From an uncultured Microbulbifer sp. (GTDB taxonomy: Bacteria > Pseudomonadota > Gammaproteobacteria > Pseudomonadales > Cellvibrionaceae): a DNA stretch of 64,000 nt. Numbering within the stretch: the stretch's first letter is position 1; each line of letters begins with the position of its first letter. The DNA is taken from positions 1-64,000 of the forward strand of contig NZ_CANMKV010000004.1 of assembly GCF_947498635.1 (NCBI RefSeq), given 5' to 3'. Shown in pieces: positions 24,340 to 32,595 of this stretch. The notes below the pieces were generated by a model. That model had not been told where the DNA came from and ran no database searches. It saw nothing but the letters and a program-made list of their open reading frames with translations. The translations under genes were made by a program, and so were the position numbers.

Positions 24340-24970
24340 TATTACCGGGCACCTGGGCGTGAAAAAGCAACTGCAACTATTGCAGCTGCCCGCCGCTAAA
24401 CGGCGGCGATTACTGGGTCAGGTCGGGCGCAAGGTGCGCACCTATTCTCGCAAGCGATTGCGCGAACAGCGGGATTTAAATGGCAAGCCCTGGCAAGCGC
24501 GCAAAAAAAAGGGCAACCGCAGAATGCTGCGGGGCTTAAGCAAAAAATTGCGCAGCAAGGCCACCCCAGAAAAAGCGGTCATTGATTTTAAAGATTCCGT
24601 AACGGCAGGTATTGCCTACAAGCACCAGCACGGCGTGAGCGAGCGCTGGAACGCGGAGAAAGCGGAAAAGGTTTACGGCCAGCCGGACTACGACGCCCCG
24701 GCAACACGGGAACAAGCAAAGGCCCTGCGCAAAGAGGGTTACAAAATTCGGCGGGTTAATGGGCACGGCTGGAAACAGCCAAGTCTGAAATGGGTAACAG
24801 AGAATTTATCGCTGGGCCAAGCCGGCGTTATTTTGCGCAGTATGCGCGAAGCAGAACCGAAAAAAAGCTGGGTTATTCCATTGCCGGATAGGAGCTTTCT
24901 CGGCGTGACCCAGAAAGAAGTAGAAGAGCTGGCCACCACAATTATTGACCAAACATTGGAGCGGTCGTAA
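24314..24970 (+). CDS. Virion morphogenesis / tail completion protein (gpS)
   Basis: 218 residues, very basic. Matches the Mu gpG / P2 gpS morphogenesis family: KVRTYSRKRLREQRDLNGKPWQARKKK, then GIAYKHQHGVSERW. Start may be ATG 24314 or 24323; no clear ribosome site before either, so it likely depends on coupling to gpR. Confidence 0.85.
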   Translation: MRPMSVRIDITGHLGVKKQLQLLQLPAAKRRRLLGQVGRKVRTYSRKRLREQRDLNGKPWQARKKKGNRRMLRGLSKKLRSKATPEKAVIDFKDSVTAGIAYKHQHGVSERWNAEKAEKVYGQPDYDAPATREQAKALRKEGYKIRRVNGHGWKQPSLKWVTENLSLGQAGVILRSMREAEPKKSWVIPLPDRSFLGVTQKEVEELATTIIDQTLERS

Positions 24971-24991
24971 CGGACCAAAGAGGGCGATCAC

Positions 24992-26098
24992 ATGGCGTTA
25001 GGAAAAGTCGCAGTTAACAATCTCAATCAAGCCCAGGGCAGCACGCCAGAAATTGAGCGCAAGGCGCTAATTATTGGTGAGGGCGCCACCAATACCGGGC
25101 AGCTGATTTCTCTGAACAGTCAAAGCGATATCGATACCTTGCTGGGTGAAGACAGCAGCGAGATTCGCGATAACGTGCTGGCAGCACAGCTGAACGGCGG
25201 GGAAAACTGGCAGGCCTGGGCGGCACCACAGGCCAATGGTTACGACTGGGCCGAAGTGGTCGATACGGCCATGGCCACAGTGAGCCCGGAATTAATCGCG
25301 CTGTGTACCCCGGCTACCACTAGCGGCGAACTGACCGCTATGTACACCAAGGCGGAAAGTCTGCGCACCAGTCTGGCTCGCCGGGTAATTATCATAACGG
25401 CAACCCCTGGTATCGATGATAGCTCGCAAACCTGGAGCGACTACGAGGCCGCCCAGGCTGCGATTACTAACGGGGTTGCCGGTTATCGGGTTGGGGTTGT
25501 GCCGCAACTGCATGGCAATAACCTCGGGGTACTGGCGGGGCGCTTGTGCAATCACGCGGTGAGTACTGCCGATAGTCCTATGCGGGTTGCAACGGGCCCA
25601 TTGATTGGCCTTGGAGATACTCCCATCGATAACGCGGGTACAGAGTTAACCGCCGCAACTCTGGAAACCCTGGATACAGCGCGGCTCTCGGTACCGCAGA
25701 CCTACCCGGATTACCCCGGCACCTATTGGGGGGACTGCAATTTATTAGATATACCCGGCGGGGACTACCAGGTAATTGAGCACCTACGCGTGGTGGACAA
25801 AGCGGCGCGCGCGGTGCGGCTACTGGCGATTGCCAAAGTTGCCAATCGTTCCCTCAACTCCACCCCGGCCAGTATCAACGCCAATAAAACCGATTTAATG
25901 CGCCCCCTGCGGGAGATGAGTTACAGCACCGTCTTTGCCGGTCAGCACTTTCCCGGCGAAATCAAACCGCCCACGGATGACAGCATCACCATTGTCTGGC
26001 CGAGTAATTCGGCGGTGGAAATTTATATCAAGGTGCAACCGTATAACTCACCCAAGGCGATTACCGCGAATATCATTCTGGATATCAGTGGCCGTTAA
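24992..26098 (+). CDS. Contractile tail sheath protein (DUF2586-like)
   Basis: 368 residues. Not the P2 FI type. It fits the sheath-position protein of K139-like phages (DUF2586): VAVNNLNQAQGSTPEIERKALIIG start, GVAGYRVGVVPQLHGNNLGVLAGRL centre, and a C-terminal MRPLREMSYSTVFAGQHFPGEI...DDSITIVWPS domain. It is followed by the small tube-like protein as sheath/tube pairs are. Forms the contractile outer tail. Confidence 0.8.
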   Translation: MALGKVAVNNLNQAQGSTPEIERKALIIGEGATNTGQLISLNSQSDIDTLLGEDSSEIRDNVLAAQLNGGENWQAWAAPQANGYDWAEVVDTAMATVSPELIALCTPATTSGELTAMYTKAESLRTSLARRVIIITATPGIDDSSQTWSDYEAAQAAITNGVAGYRVGVVPQLHGNNLGVLAGRLCNHAVSTADSPMRVATGPLIGLGDTPIDNAGTELTAATLETLDTARLSVPQTYPDYPGTYWGDCNLLDIPGGDYQVIEHLRVVDKAARAVRLLAIAKVANRSLNSTPASINANKTDLMRPLREMSYSTVFAGQHFPGEIKPPTDDSITIVWPSNSAVEIYIKVQPYNSPKAITANIILDISGR

Positions 26099-26143
26099 TC
26101 CTGTTGGGGTTTTGCTTAATTTAATAATTGGGGAGCAATCGCA

Positions 26144-26596
26144 ATGAGTCGCAAACTCAGCGGAAAGGATATCGATGTCATGATCGGTAGCATGTTAGTG
26201 CATGTGGAAAAGTACACGGTCAGTATCGAAGACGCCACCGGACCAGCGTTTACTCGCGGCGTGCCGGACGGCTGGATATCCGGAGATAAAAAAGCCTCGG
26301 GTGAAATTGAGGTGGATACCAACAACTTAATGACCATTTTAGACGCCGCAAAAAGTGCCGGCAGTTTTAGTGCCCTGGAGCCGTTCGATATTGTCAGTAG
26401 TGCTGCCACAAATAATTTGGAATTTAAGGTAGAGGCTTTCGGCTGCAAGCTGCGCATTAGTGATTTGTTGGATGCTGCCGGAAGTGGGGGAGAAAAGCTC
26501 AAACACAAATTGCCCTACGACGTCACCAGCCGCGACTTTGTGCGGATTAATGGGGTTCCCTATATCGATGCCAGCGAAACGGAAAACTTTATTTAA
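26144..26596 (+). CDS. Tail tube protein (DUF2597-like)
   Basis: 150 residues, beta-rich: SMLVHVEKYTVSIEDATGPAFTRGVPDGWISGDKKASGEIEV. Family DUF2597 occupies the tube position in K139-type phages, right after the sheath. Tube function is from position and fold expectation. Confidence 0.78.
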   Translation: MSRKLSGKDIDVMIGSMLVHVEKYTVSIEDATGPAFTRGVPDGWISGDKKASGEIEVDTNNLMTILDAAKSAGSFSALEPFDIVSSAATNNLEFKVEAFGCKLRISDLLDAAGSGGEKLKHKLPYDVTSRDFVRINGVPYIDASETENFI

Positions 26597-26612
26597 CGGG
26601 TAGGGCAAGGAT

Positions 26613-26822
26613 ATGCCGGATGATTTGGACCGCGCCTCGGCGTTGGAGCAGGCCCAGCGGCAACGGGCGCTACAGGCGCAACGCCAGCGCAGTAATTTTG
26701 AGGTGCCGAGTTTGGCCCAGTGCGAGGACTGCGAGGGGGATATTCCCAAGGCGCGCCAGGCCTTCGGCGGTGTGACGCGCTGTGTGGTGTGTCAAACCGA
26801 ATTCGAGAAAGGAGGGCGCTAA
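26613..26822 (+). CDS. Small DksA/TraR-type zinc-finger protein
   Basis: 69 residues with C-x2-C ... C-x2-C (CEDCEGDIPKARQAFGGVTRCVVCQ) after a charged helix, the layout of short phage DksA/TraR proteins. P2-like phages often carry one in the tail region. May act on RNA polymerase secondary channel. Stop overlaps the next start (TAATG). Confidence 0.85.
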   Translation: MPDDLDRASALEQAQRQRALQAQRQRSNFEVPSLAQCEDCEGDIPKARQAFGGVTRCVVCQTEFEKGGR

Positions 26823-27409
26823 TGAAACGGCCGCGATACGGACAACTGCAAACCGCGCTGATAAAAAAAGGCTTCCGCTTTTTTGATGAGGGCGATTTCA
26901 ACCTCAATTTGATCGGTATTCGCAGTGCGGACAACCGCGCAAATACTTTTAACGATTATTTGGCGGTGGCCTGGCGTTTCGATGGCATTCCGCATTGCCT
27001 GGTGTTTGCCGCGACTACCGATCCCGGCACCTTTTGGCGAAAGAACCCAATCAACCTAAACGGCACCGCCATTTTAGTGCCTGGGCAGTATCCGGGCTTG
27101 TGGCAGCTGGGATTACACCGGGGCAAGTATCGCGCACTGGTACAGCGCAGGCCTGCGCGGGTTTACCGAGACAACAACCGCGATGCGGTGATTAACCAGG
27201 ATATGCCGATCGATGACGGGCTATTCGGGATTAATTGTCATAGGGCCAGCGAAAGCCATACCAGTCAGCGTGTGGATAAATGGAGTGCAGGTTGCCAGGT
27301 GCTGGCCGATCCGTTTGATTTTTCTCTACTGATGGCGCTGTGCGAACGCGCGGCGGAAAACTGGGGCAGTACTTTCTCTTATACGCTGATCGAGGAGGGG
27401 GACTTGTGA
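26822..27409 (+). CDS. Putative endolysin with YkuD-like SAGCQ motif
   Basis: 195 residues from ATG 26822; a longer frame exists but lacks a ribosome site. The C-terminal half has FGINCHRA followed 13 residues after the His by SAGCQV, resembling the H...SxGC catalytic layout of L,D-transpeptidase-type enzymes. The gene directly precedes a holin-like gene. No classical lysozyme or amidase is seen elsewhere in the prophage, so this is the best endolysin candidate. The enzymatic activity is inference. Confidence 0.65.
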   Translation: MKRPRYGQLQTALIKKGFRFFDEGDFNLNLIGIRSADNRANTFNDYLAVAWRFDGIPHCLVFAATTDPGTFWRKNPINLNGTAILVPGQYPGLWQLGLHRGKYRALVQRRPARVYRDNNRDAVINQDMPIDDGLFGINCHRASESHTSQRVDKWSAGCQVLADPFDFSLLMALCERAAENWGSTFSYTLIEEGDL

Positions 27410-27951
27410 AACTAAAAGAAATTCTCAAAGCCGCTGGCGGTATCGCGCTCGATGTTTTCGCCCCTGGTACCCGGCAAATAATTAACGCCGTATTACCGCA
27501 AGACAAACAGCTGCCGTCGTCCGCTACCGGTATTGAAGCCGAGCAATCTGTGCAGACATTGCGCCTGGAACAGCGTGCCAGCCTGCTGGAACGTCAGGTG
27601 GATTTACACATAGCCCAGGAAGAGGGGTGGACCAGCCGTTATATCGCGATGTGCCAGGCAGACGGGCAGAGCAGCCGCGCACAGATTGCGCTGATGATGG
27701 CCAAGGTTCTGTGTTTTGAAATCCTCGCCTTTACTTTGTGGGCGTTTGTCTATCCCGAGCAGATGAACAACCCGGTGCTGTGGACGGTATTCGGCACTCT
27801 AACCGGGGTACCCGCAACCTTTCTGGGCAAATACTTTGGCGAACTGCGTAGAGAGCAGAACAAGCGGCAGGAAACCATGGGGGCGGCGCCGTCCACTGGA
27901 TTGGTGGGCGGCATTGTGCGGACGTTATCTACGAGACCTGGGGGCAAGTAG
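27406..27951 (+). CDS. Holin-like membrane protein (3TM family)
   Basis: 181 residues from GTG 27406, overlapping the previous stop. N-terminal amphipathic part (KLKEILKAAGGIALDVFAPGTRQIINAVLP), then two or three membrane helices around residues 105-155 (LMMAKVLCFEILAFTLWAFVYP, VLWTVFGTLTGVPATFLG), charged C-terminus. The pattern fits the 3TM holin family. With the putative endolysin it forms a lysis cassette inside the tail genes. Confidence 0.72.
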   Translation: MKLKEILKAAGGIALDVFAPGTRQIINAVLPQDKQLPSSATGIEAEQSVQTLRLEQRASLLERQVDLHIAQEEGWTSRYIAMCQADGQSSRAQIALMMAKVLCFEILAFTLWAFVYPEQMNNPVLWTVFGTLTGVPATFLGKYFGELRREQNKRQETMGAAPSTGLVGGIVRTLSTRPGGK

Positions 27952-28214
27952 TGGCAAACCTAACCGAACAACAGGCGGAAGAGCTGGCTCGCAAGACAGC
28001 ACACCAAGCGGTTGAAGAGGTTTTACAAAAGCTGGGGGTCGATGTGGCTAATGTGCTGGAGATGCAAAAAGACCTGGCACACCTGCGCCAGCAGCGCAAA
28101 GCCGCAGAGCAAGTAGGTGTTTGGACGCGGCGAATATTCTTAGGGATTTTTATTACTTCCGTCTGCGCTACGTTGTGGGCGGGGTTTCTTTCCGGGCTAA
28201 AAGGCTCAAATTAA
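27951..28214 (+). CDS. Small membrane protein of the lysis cassette
   Basis: 87 residues from GTG 27951, overlapping the holin stop by one base. A charged helical coil (AEELARKTAHQAVEEVLQKLG...LAHLRQQRKAAEQ) comes first and a single membrane helix near the C-terminus (FLGIFITSVCATLWAGFLSGL). Could be a spanin-like or antiholin-like protein; its topology (membrane helix at the end) is not typical of i-spanins. Confidence 0.6.
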   Translation: MANLTEQQAEELARKTAHQAVEEVLQKLGVDVANVLEMQKDLAHLRQQRKAAEQVGVWTRRIFLGIFITSVCATLWAGFLSGLKGSN

Positions 28215-28229
28215 AAAAGGGGTTTACCA

Positions 28230-28535
28230 ATGGCAGATATTACTAAACCGGCAGAAGACAAAAATACACAAATCATTGAAGTCACTGTCGGTGATAAAGA
28301 GTTTGTTTTTAATGTGACCCGTGATGATTACAACAAATATATCAATAGCGTTGTGCCCAATAGCAAGGTGGCGCCCTCGCACAACTTTCTGGTGAACACG
28401 ATACAGCTAGAAGATAAAGCTGAGTTGGTCGGCGTTTTAAAAACTTCCCCTGGCGCTGAGGTGCAAATTGCAGGGGCTGTGTTGGAAGAGTACATCCCTG
28501 ATTTGGCCATTACTGCAAAAAAGCGCAAGCGCTAG
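28230..28535 (+). CDS. Tail assembly chaperone, zero-frame product
   Basis: 101 residues, beta-rich then helical (GDKEFVFNVTRDDYNKYINSVVPNSKVAPSHNFLVNTI). Ends with the lysine/arginine run AKKRKR, where the slippery heptamer A AAA AAG (28517-28523) lies in the right frame. Position just before the tape measure gene matches tail assembly chaperones (E/E', G/GT). Confidence 0.8.
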   Translation: MADITKPAEDKNTQIIEVTVGDKEFVFNVTRDDYNKYINSVVPNSKVAPSHNFLVNTIQLEDKAELVGVLKTSPGAEVQIAGAVLEEYIPDLAITAKKRKR

Positions 28536-28714
28536 CGGAGCAAATTGCAGAAAACGGCTACGACCAGTTGTGTGTGCTAGTGGCCCGATATTTTCCAGGG
28601 GCGGCAGCCACTGAGGAGAACATGGCCCGTGCGCTCTACCTGGAGCAACGCGAATGCAAAAACCTGGAGATAGCCGTAGCCAATGGCATAGCCCGCGCAT
28701 TAACCGGCAAATAG
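28230..28714 (+). CDS. Tail assembly chaperone, -1 frameshift fusion
   Basis: Slipping back one base at A AAA AAG (28517-28523) joins the 98 first residues to a 63-residue extension in frame -1 that ends with TAG at 28712-28714. The extension (AEQIAENGYDQLCVLVARYFPGAAATEENMARALYLEQRECKNLEIAV pattern) has no start codon or ribosome site of its own and reads as real protein. This is the usual way such chaperones are made in ratio in tailed phages. Confidence 0.85.
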
Positions 28715-28724
28715 TGGAGAGTGT

Positions 28725-30569
28725 ATGTCCTCGCGTTTGGAAAAATTATTGTTTTCCGTGAGCCTAATTGATAAGGCCTCGGGCCCTGCGGGCAAGATTG
28801 CCTCGCAGATCGATCAGCTCAACCAGCGCGCCACGGCGGGGTTTACCCAGGTGGGCGTGGGGGCTGCCGGTTTGTTTGCGACAGGCTATGCGTTGAAGTC
28901 GTTGCTCGGGCCGGCTATTGAAATGGACCGGGCACTGGGCGAGGTAAGTAGCCTGGGTGTGCGCGATGCGGCTTTACAAAAACTGGAAAAAACCGCGCTT
29001 AAATTTTCCGTGAAATATGGTGAGAGCGCGACGGAGTTTGTACGCGCTTCTTACGATATTCAAAGCGCGATTTCTGGATTAAACGGTAGCGAGCTTTCCA
29101 CGTTTAGCGAGACCGGCGGTATCTTGGCAAAAGCCACAAAATCGAATGTAGCCACCATTACTGATTATATGGGCACCATGTACGGCATTTTTGAGAAAGA
29201 GGCTAAACGCATGGGCAATGCCAATTGGGTGCAACGACTTGCGGAGCAGACCTCTACCGCCGTTGCGGTATTTAAAACCGATGGCAATAAAATGGCTTCT
29301 GGTTTTTCCGCGTTGGGCGCCGATGCGACAGCAGCCGGAATTTCAATGACTGAACAAATGGCTATTCTCGGCAGTTTGCAAGCGACCATGAGCGGTAGTG
29401 AATCCGGTACGAAATATCGGGCCTTCTTAAAAGGCGTGGGGAAAGCCCAGGACCAGTTGGGTCTTCAATTTACTGATAGCCACGGCCGTATGTTGCCGAT
29501 GTTGGATATTCTGCAAAAACTGCGCGGCCGCTACGGAGAGACAATCACCGTCGCCGAGGGAATGGAATTGCAAAAGGCATTCGGTACCCAGGAGGCGGTG
29601 GCATTAATAAATCAGCTATTACCGAAAACGGAAGAGCTGCGCGGCAAAATGGCGGAGCTGGAAAATGTTCAGGGCATGACCAATGCAACGAAGATGGCCC
29701 AAAAGATGGTTGATCCCTGGCAAAAAATGGGCGCGTCTGCCACCGCAGTACACACACAATTCGGCCGCATGATTCAGCCGGTATTGCTGCCGGTGTTGGA
29801 AATGATGGTTTCCACGGGTGAGGCCGTGATGGCCTGGATGGACAATCACAAAACCCTTTCCAAAGTAATCGGCGCCGGCACTCTGGTGATATTCGGCTTG
29901 GTGGCCGCTGTGAGCGCCTTTGCCCTGGTGCAGGGCTTGGCCACCCTCTCTATGGCCGGATGGAGTGGGGCACTGCTGGTGAGTGCTGCGGGTGCGCGAC
30001 TCTGGCGCTTTGCGCTGGGGGCTGCGCAAGCCACCTGGTTCTTGTTCCAAATGGCAGTCTATGGCGGTGTGGCGATTTTCCGCGCACTGCGTACCGCCTT
30101 TATGGCCTCTACCGCCGCCACCTGGTTATTAAACGCCGCACTGCTGGCAAACCCGATCACCTGGATTGTATTGGCCGTTGTCGCCCTGGTGGCGGCAGTG
30201 GTGGGGCTGATCGTGTACTGGGATGAGTTAATGACCTGGTTTAGCGATATCAAACCGCTGCAACTGCTGGGCAAAGCGCTCGATTGGTTGATCGACAAAA
30301 TCAATAGGATTCCAGGGGTAGATATCGGCGGCGGTGGTGAAGTCACTGTGACCGAAAAAATAGAGCAGGAGCGGGAGGCCATGAATCAGGCCTCCGCGGG
30401 TATCGCTCAGACTCGCCCAAGTGCGGTACCCGCTGGCGGCTTGTTGAAACAAGTTAGCCAGGCCACGACCAACAATAACGGGCTGAGGGTCGATAAGATC
30501 GAAGTCAATACCAGCGGCGGTGTCAGCGGTTATCAGCTGGCTGATGAACTGGCTTTAGCGGGGGGATGA
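28725..30569 (+). CDS. Tape measure protein
   Basis: 614 residues, TP901-type tape measure. N-terminal SLIDKASGPAGKIASQIDQLN, a helical domain (ATEFVRASYDIQSAISGLNGSELSTFSETGGILAKATKS) and long hydrophobic segments around 380-500 (VIGAGTLVIFGLVAAVSAFALVQG; TWIVLAVVALVAAVVGLIVYW). Sets tail length and helps DNA cross the inner membrane. Its end overlaps the next start (ATGATGA). Confidence 0.93.
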   Translation: MSSRLEKLLFSVSLIDKASGPAGKIASQIDQLNQRATAGFTQVGVGAAGLFATGYALKSLLGPAIEMDRALGEVSSLGVRDAALQKLEKTALKFSVKYGESATEFVRASYDIQSAISGLNGSELSTFSETGGILAKATKSNVATITDYMGTMYGIFEKEAKRMGNANWVQRLAEQTSTAVAVFKTDGNKMASGFSALGADATAAGISMTEQMAILGSLQATMSGSESGTKYRAFLKGVGKAQDQLGLQFTDSHGRMLPMLDILQKLRGRYGETITVAEGMELQKAFGTQEAVALINQLLPKTEELRGKMAELENVQGMTNATKMAQKMVDPWQKMGASATAVHTQFGRMIQPVLLPVLEMMVSTGEAVMAWMDNHKTLSKVIGAGTLVIFGLVAAVSAFALVQGLATLSMAGWSGALLVSAAGARLWRFALGAAQATWFLFQMAVYGGVAIFRALRTAFMASTAATWLLNAALLANPITWIVLAVVALVAAVVGLIVYWDELMTWFSDIKPLQLLGKALDWLIDKINRIPGVDIGGGGEVTVTEKIEQEREAMNQASAGIAQTRPSAVPAGGLLKQVSQATTNNNGLRVDKIEVNTSGGVSGYQLADELALAGG

Positions 30570-30895
30570 TGAGCGATTATGAAGACCTTCTAATCAATGA
30601 TGAGCGGGATCTCACCTTGGATGCGGGTGGCTTCCCGGTGATCTGTTCCGGCCGGGTGAGCATCGGTCAGGATCTTAAACACCGTATTTTAGAGAGCGGT
30701 TTACTCCTGCAATTAATCGGTGAGCGTGACCCCAGAAAAATTGCACAAATTAAAAATCAGATTTTATTGCTGGTAGACACTGATGAGCGGGTGCGCCCAG
30801 GTACCGCACAACTGGTGGCGGATAACAATGACAGTGGCGGTTACTGGTTGACAGCAATCACCATGAAGTACGGAGACGCGAGGATAGCGCTATGA
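30566..30895 (+). CDS. Baseplate wedge-type protein (DUF2590, gp25/gpW-like)
   Basis: 109 residues: LTLDAGGFPVICSGRVSIGQDLKHRILESGLLLQLIGERD. DUF2590 is the gp25-like protein of K139-type phages, in the place of P2 gpW, next to gpJ. Overlaps both neighbours by 4 bp. Confidence 0.8.
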   Translation: MMSDYEDLLINDERDLTLDAGGFPVICSGRVSIGQDLKHRILESGLLLQLIGERDPRKIAQIKNQILLLVDTDERVRPGTAQLVADNNDSGGYWLTAITMKYGDARIAL

Positions 30896-32070
30896 CCGAC
30901 GAGAACCGCGAACAGTTTGTGCAACTGGCGATTGATGCGGGTATTCCCACCAGTGAAGCGAGTCTTAATACTCATTTAAAAACCATCACCGGCAAGGCCG
31001 GCCTGACCATTAATAACGACAGCAACGTATCACCGTTCTGGCGTTTTGTGCAGGCGGCGATCAGTGAACCGGTTTTATGGCTGGTCAATTTTATGATTGA
31101 TCATGTGTTGGCGCAGGCTTTTGTTAAAACGGCAAAGGGCTCTATTTTGGAGTGGCATGCGTGGGCGGTCGGGCTGGAAAAAAAAGGGAAAGTGTACGCT
31201 GAGGGACAGCTGTTATTTTCGCGTATCGATACCAGTGTGGCGCTAACGATTGATGCGGGTACGGTGATTAATAGTACGTTGATTAACGGTAAAACCTATT
31301 CAGTGAAGACTACTGAGGAGGCGTTGTTAAATCCCGGTGAGGATTCTGCAATTGTGCCGGTAAAGGCTCTGGCAGCCGGTGAGGGGCAAAACTTGGGCGC
31401 GGGATATTATGTACTGTTGGCGGTGCCGCTGGCGGGAGTCACTGTCACGAACCTAGAGGATTGGCTGATTGTCCCCGGCGCAGAGATAGAGAGCGATGAT
31501 GAGTTGCGATTACGCACCCGCAATCAGTATACCGCGATTAATCAATGGCATACCGACGCGGGCTATACGGCCATTATTGCCGGGTTTGCTGGGCTCAATA
31601 CTGAAAATATTTTTTTTGAGCACGATGCTCCGCGCGGGCCGGGTACCGCCAATGCCTATGTGATGCTGGATATTGGCAACCCCTCGGAGGAGTTTATCAA
31701 CAGTATTCAATATGAGATTACCGACAAGGGCAACCACGGCCACGGTGATGATTTAATGGTAAAGGCGATGCCGGAAACGGATTACGACGTGGAGTGTAGT
31801 TTGTGGTTTGTGGCCAATACCAGCGATGCGGAAAAGACCACGTTGGTCTCGAGTGTTGGTAATTTTATTCGAGCGGCCTTCCGAGAAAACATCGACTATG
31901 CCCCAACCCTGGTTTATCCCTGGTCCCTGTTTGGCTTTTCACAACTATCGCGGGAAATACAGGAACAATTTCCGCAGATTAGCAATATCTATTTTAATTT
32001 GGCACAGATCACCAGCGAAATGGAGTTGCCGCGTTTGGGGAGTTTGATTGTCGCGGAGGCCGAGTCATGA
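30892..32070 (+). CDS. Baseplate protein J
   Basis: 392 residues, gpJ/Mu gp47 family. Start with EQFVQLAIDAGIPTSEASLNTHLKTI, middle AKGSILEWHAWAVGLEKK, conserved EIESDDELRLRTRNQY and a C-terminal FRENIDYAPTLVYPWSLFGFSQLSREI-like end. Forms baseplate wedges. Coupled to neighbours by 4-bp overlaps. Confidence 0.92.
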   Translation: MTDENREQFVQLAIDAGIPTSEASLNTHLKTITGKAGLTINNDSNVSPFWRFVQAAISEPVLWLVNFMIDHVLAQAFVKTAKGSILEWHAWAVGLEKKGKVYAEGQLLFSRIDTSVALTIDAGTVINSTLINGKTYSVKTTEEALLNPGEDSAIVPVKALAAGEGQNLGAGYYVLLAVPLAGVTVTNLEDWLIVPGAEIESDDELRLRTRNQYTAINQWHTDAGYTAIIAGFAGLNTENIFFEHDAPRGPGTANAYVMLDIGNPSEEFINSIQYEITDKGNHGHGDDLMVKAMPETDYDVECSLWFVANTSDAEKTTLVSSVGNFIRAAFRENIDYAPTLVYPWSLFGFSQLSREIQEQFPQISNIYFNLAQITSEMELPRLGSLIVAEAES

Positions 32071-32585
32071 AAATTACTTTACCGACTTGGGCGAATCGCG
32101 GGGAATTGAAAAAGCTGGGTTTGATGCTCGAACTCTGGTGGGGCTATATAGCCAGCTGGTTGCAGTGGCCTATGGCACAAATGGACCCTGAGACCTGCGG
32201 TGAGTCGGCATTGCGGCTGTTAGCGTGGCAGCGTTTTGTCGAGCGCTTCGATGCTGAATCGTTGGATTTGTTTCGTTTGCGAGTGAAGTACGCATTCGTC
32301 AATGCAGTAGATGCGGGTAGTGTTGCGGGTATTAAACGGATATTTGAACGCTTGGGCGTGGGCTATGTAGAAATCATAGAGCGTGACCCTGACCGGGACT
32401 GGGATGTGATAATTCTGCAATTAAGTGATGCACAGTTAAGTCAGAACCAAACCCTATTAAAACTGCTTCTGCAGAAATATGGACGCACCTGCCGGCGCTA
32501 TGAATTTAAATTGATATCCCCCGTTGGCTTGGGGATTTCCGCGCACGAAATTGATCATGCGTGGTACTTCGACGCAGCAAGCTGA
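32067..32585 (+). CDS. Tail protein I (gpI-like)
   Basis: 172 residues: LPTWANRGELKKLGLMLELWWGYIASWLQWPMAQMDPETC, then RFDAESLDLFRLRVKYAFVNAVDAGSVAGIKRIFERLGVG. Matches the gpI tail protein group by position after gpJ and before the fibre and by its helix-rich form. Connects fibre and baseplate. Confidence 0.8.
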   Translation: MKITLPTWANRGELKKLGLMLELWWGYIASWLQWPMAQMDPETCGESALRLLAWQRFVERFDAESLDLFRLRVKYAFVNAVDAGSVAGIKRIFERLGVGYVEIIERDPDRDWDVIILQLSDAQLSQNQTLLKLLLQKYGRTCRRYEFKLISPVGLGISAHEIDHAWYFDAAS

Positions 32586-32595
32586 GGCGATAATT

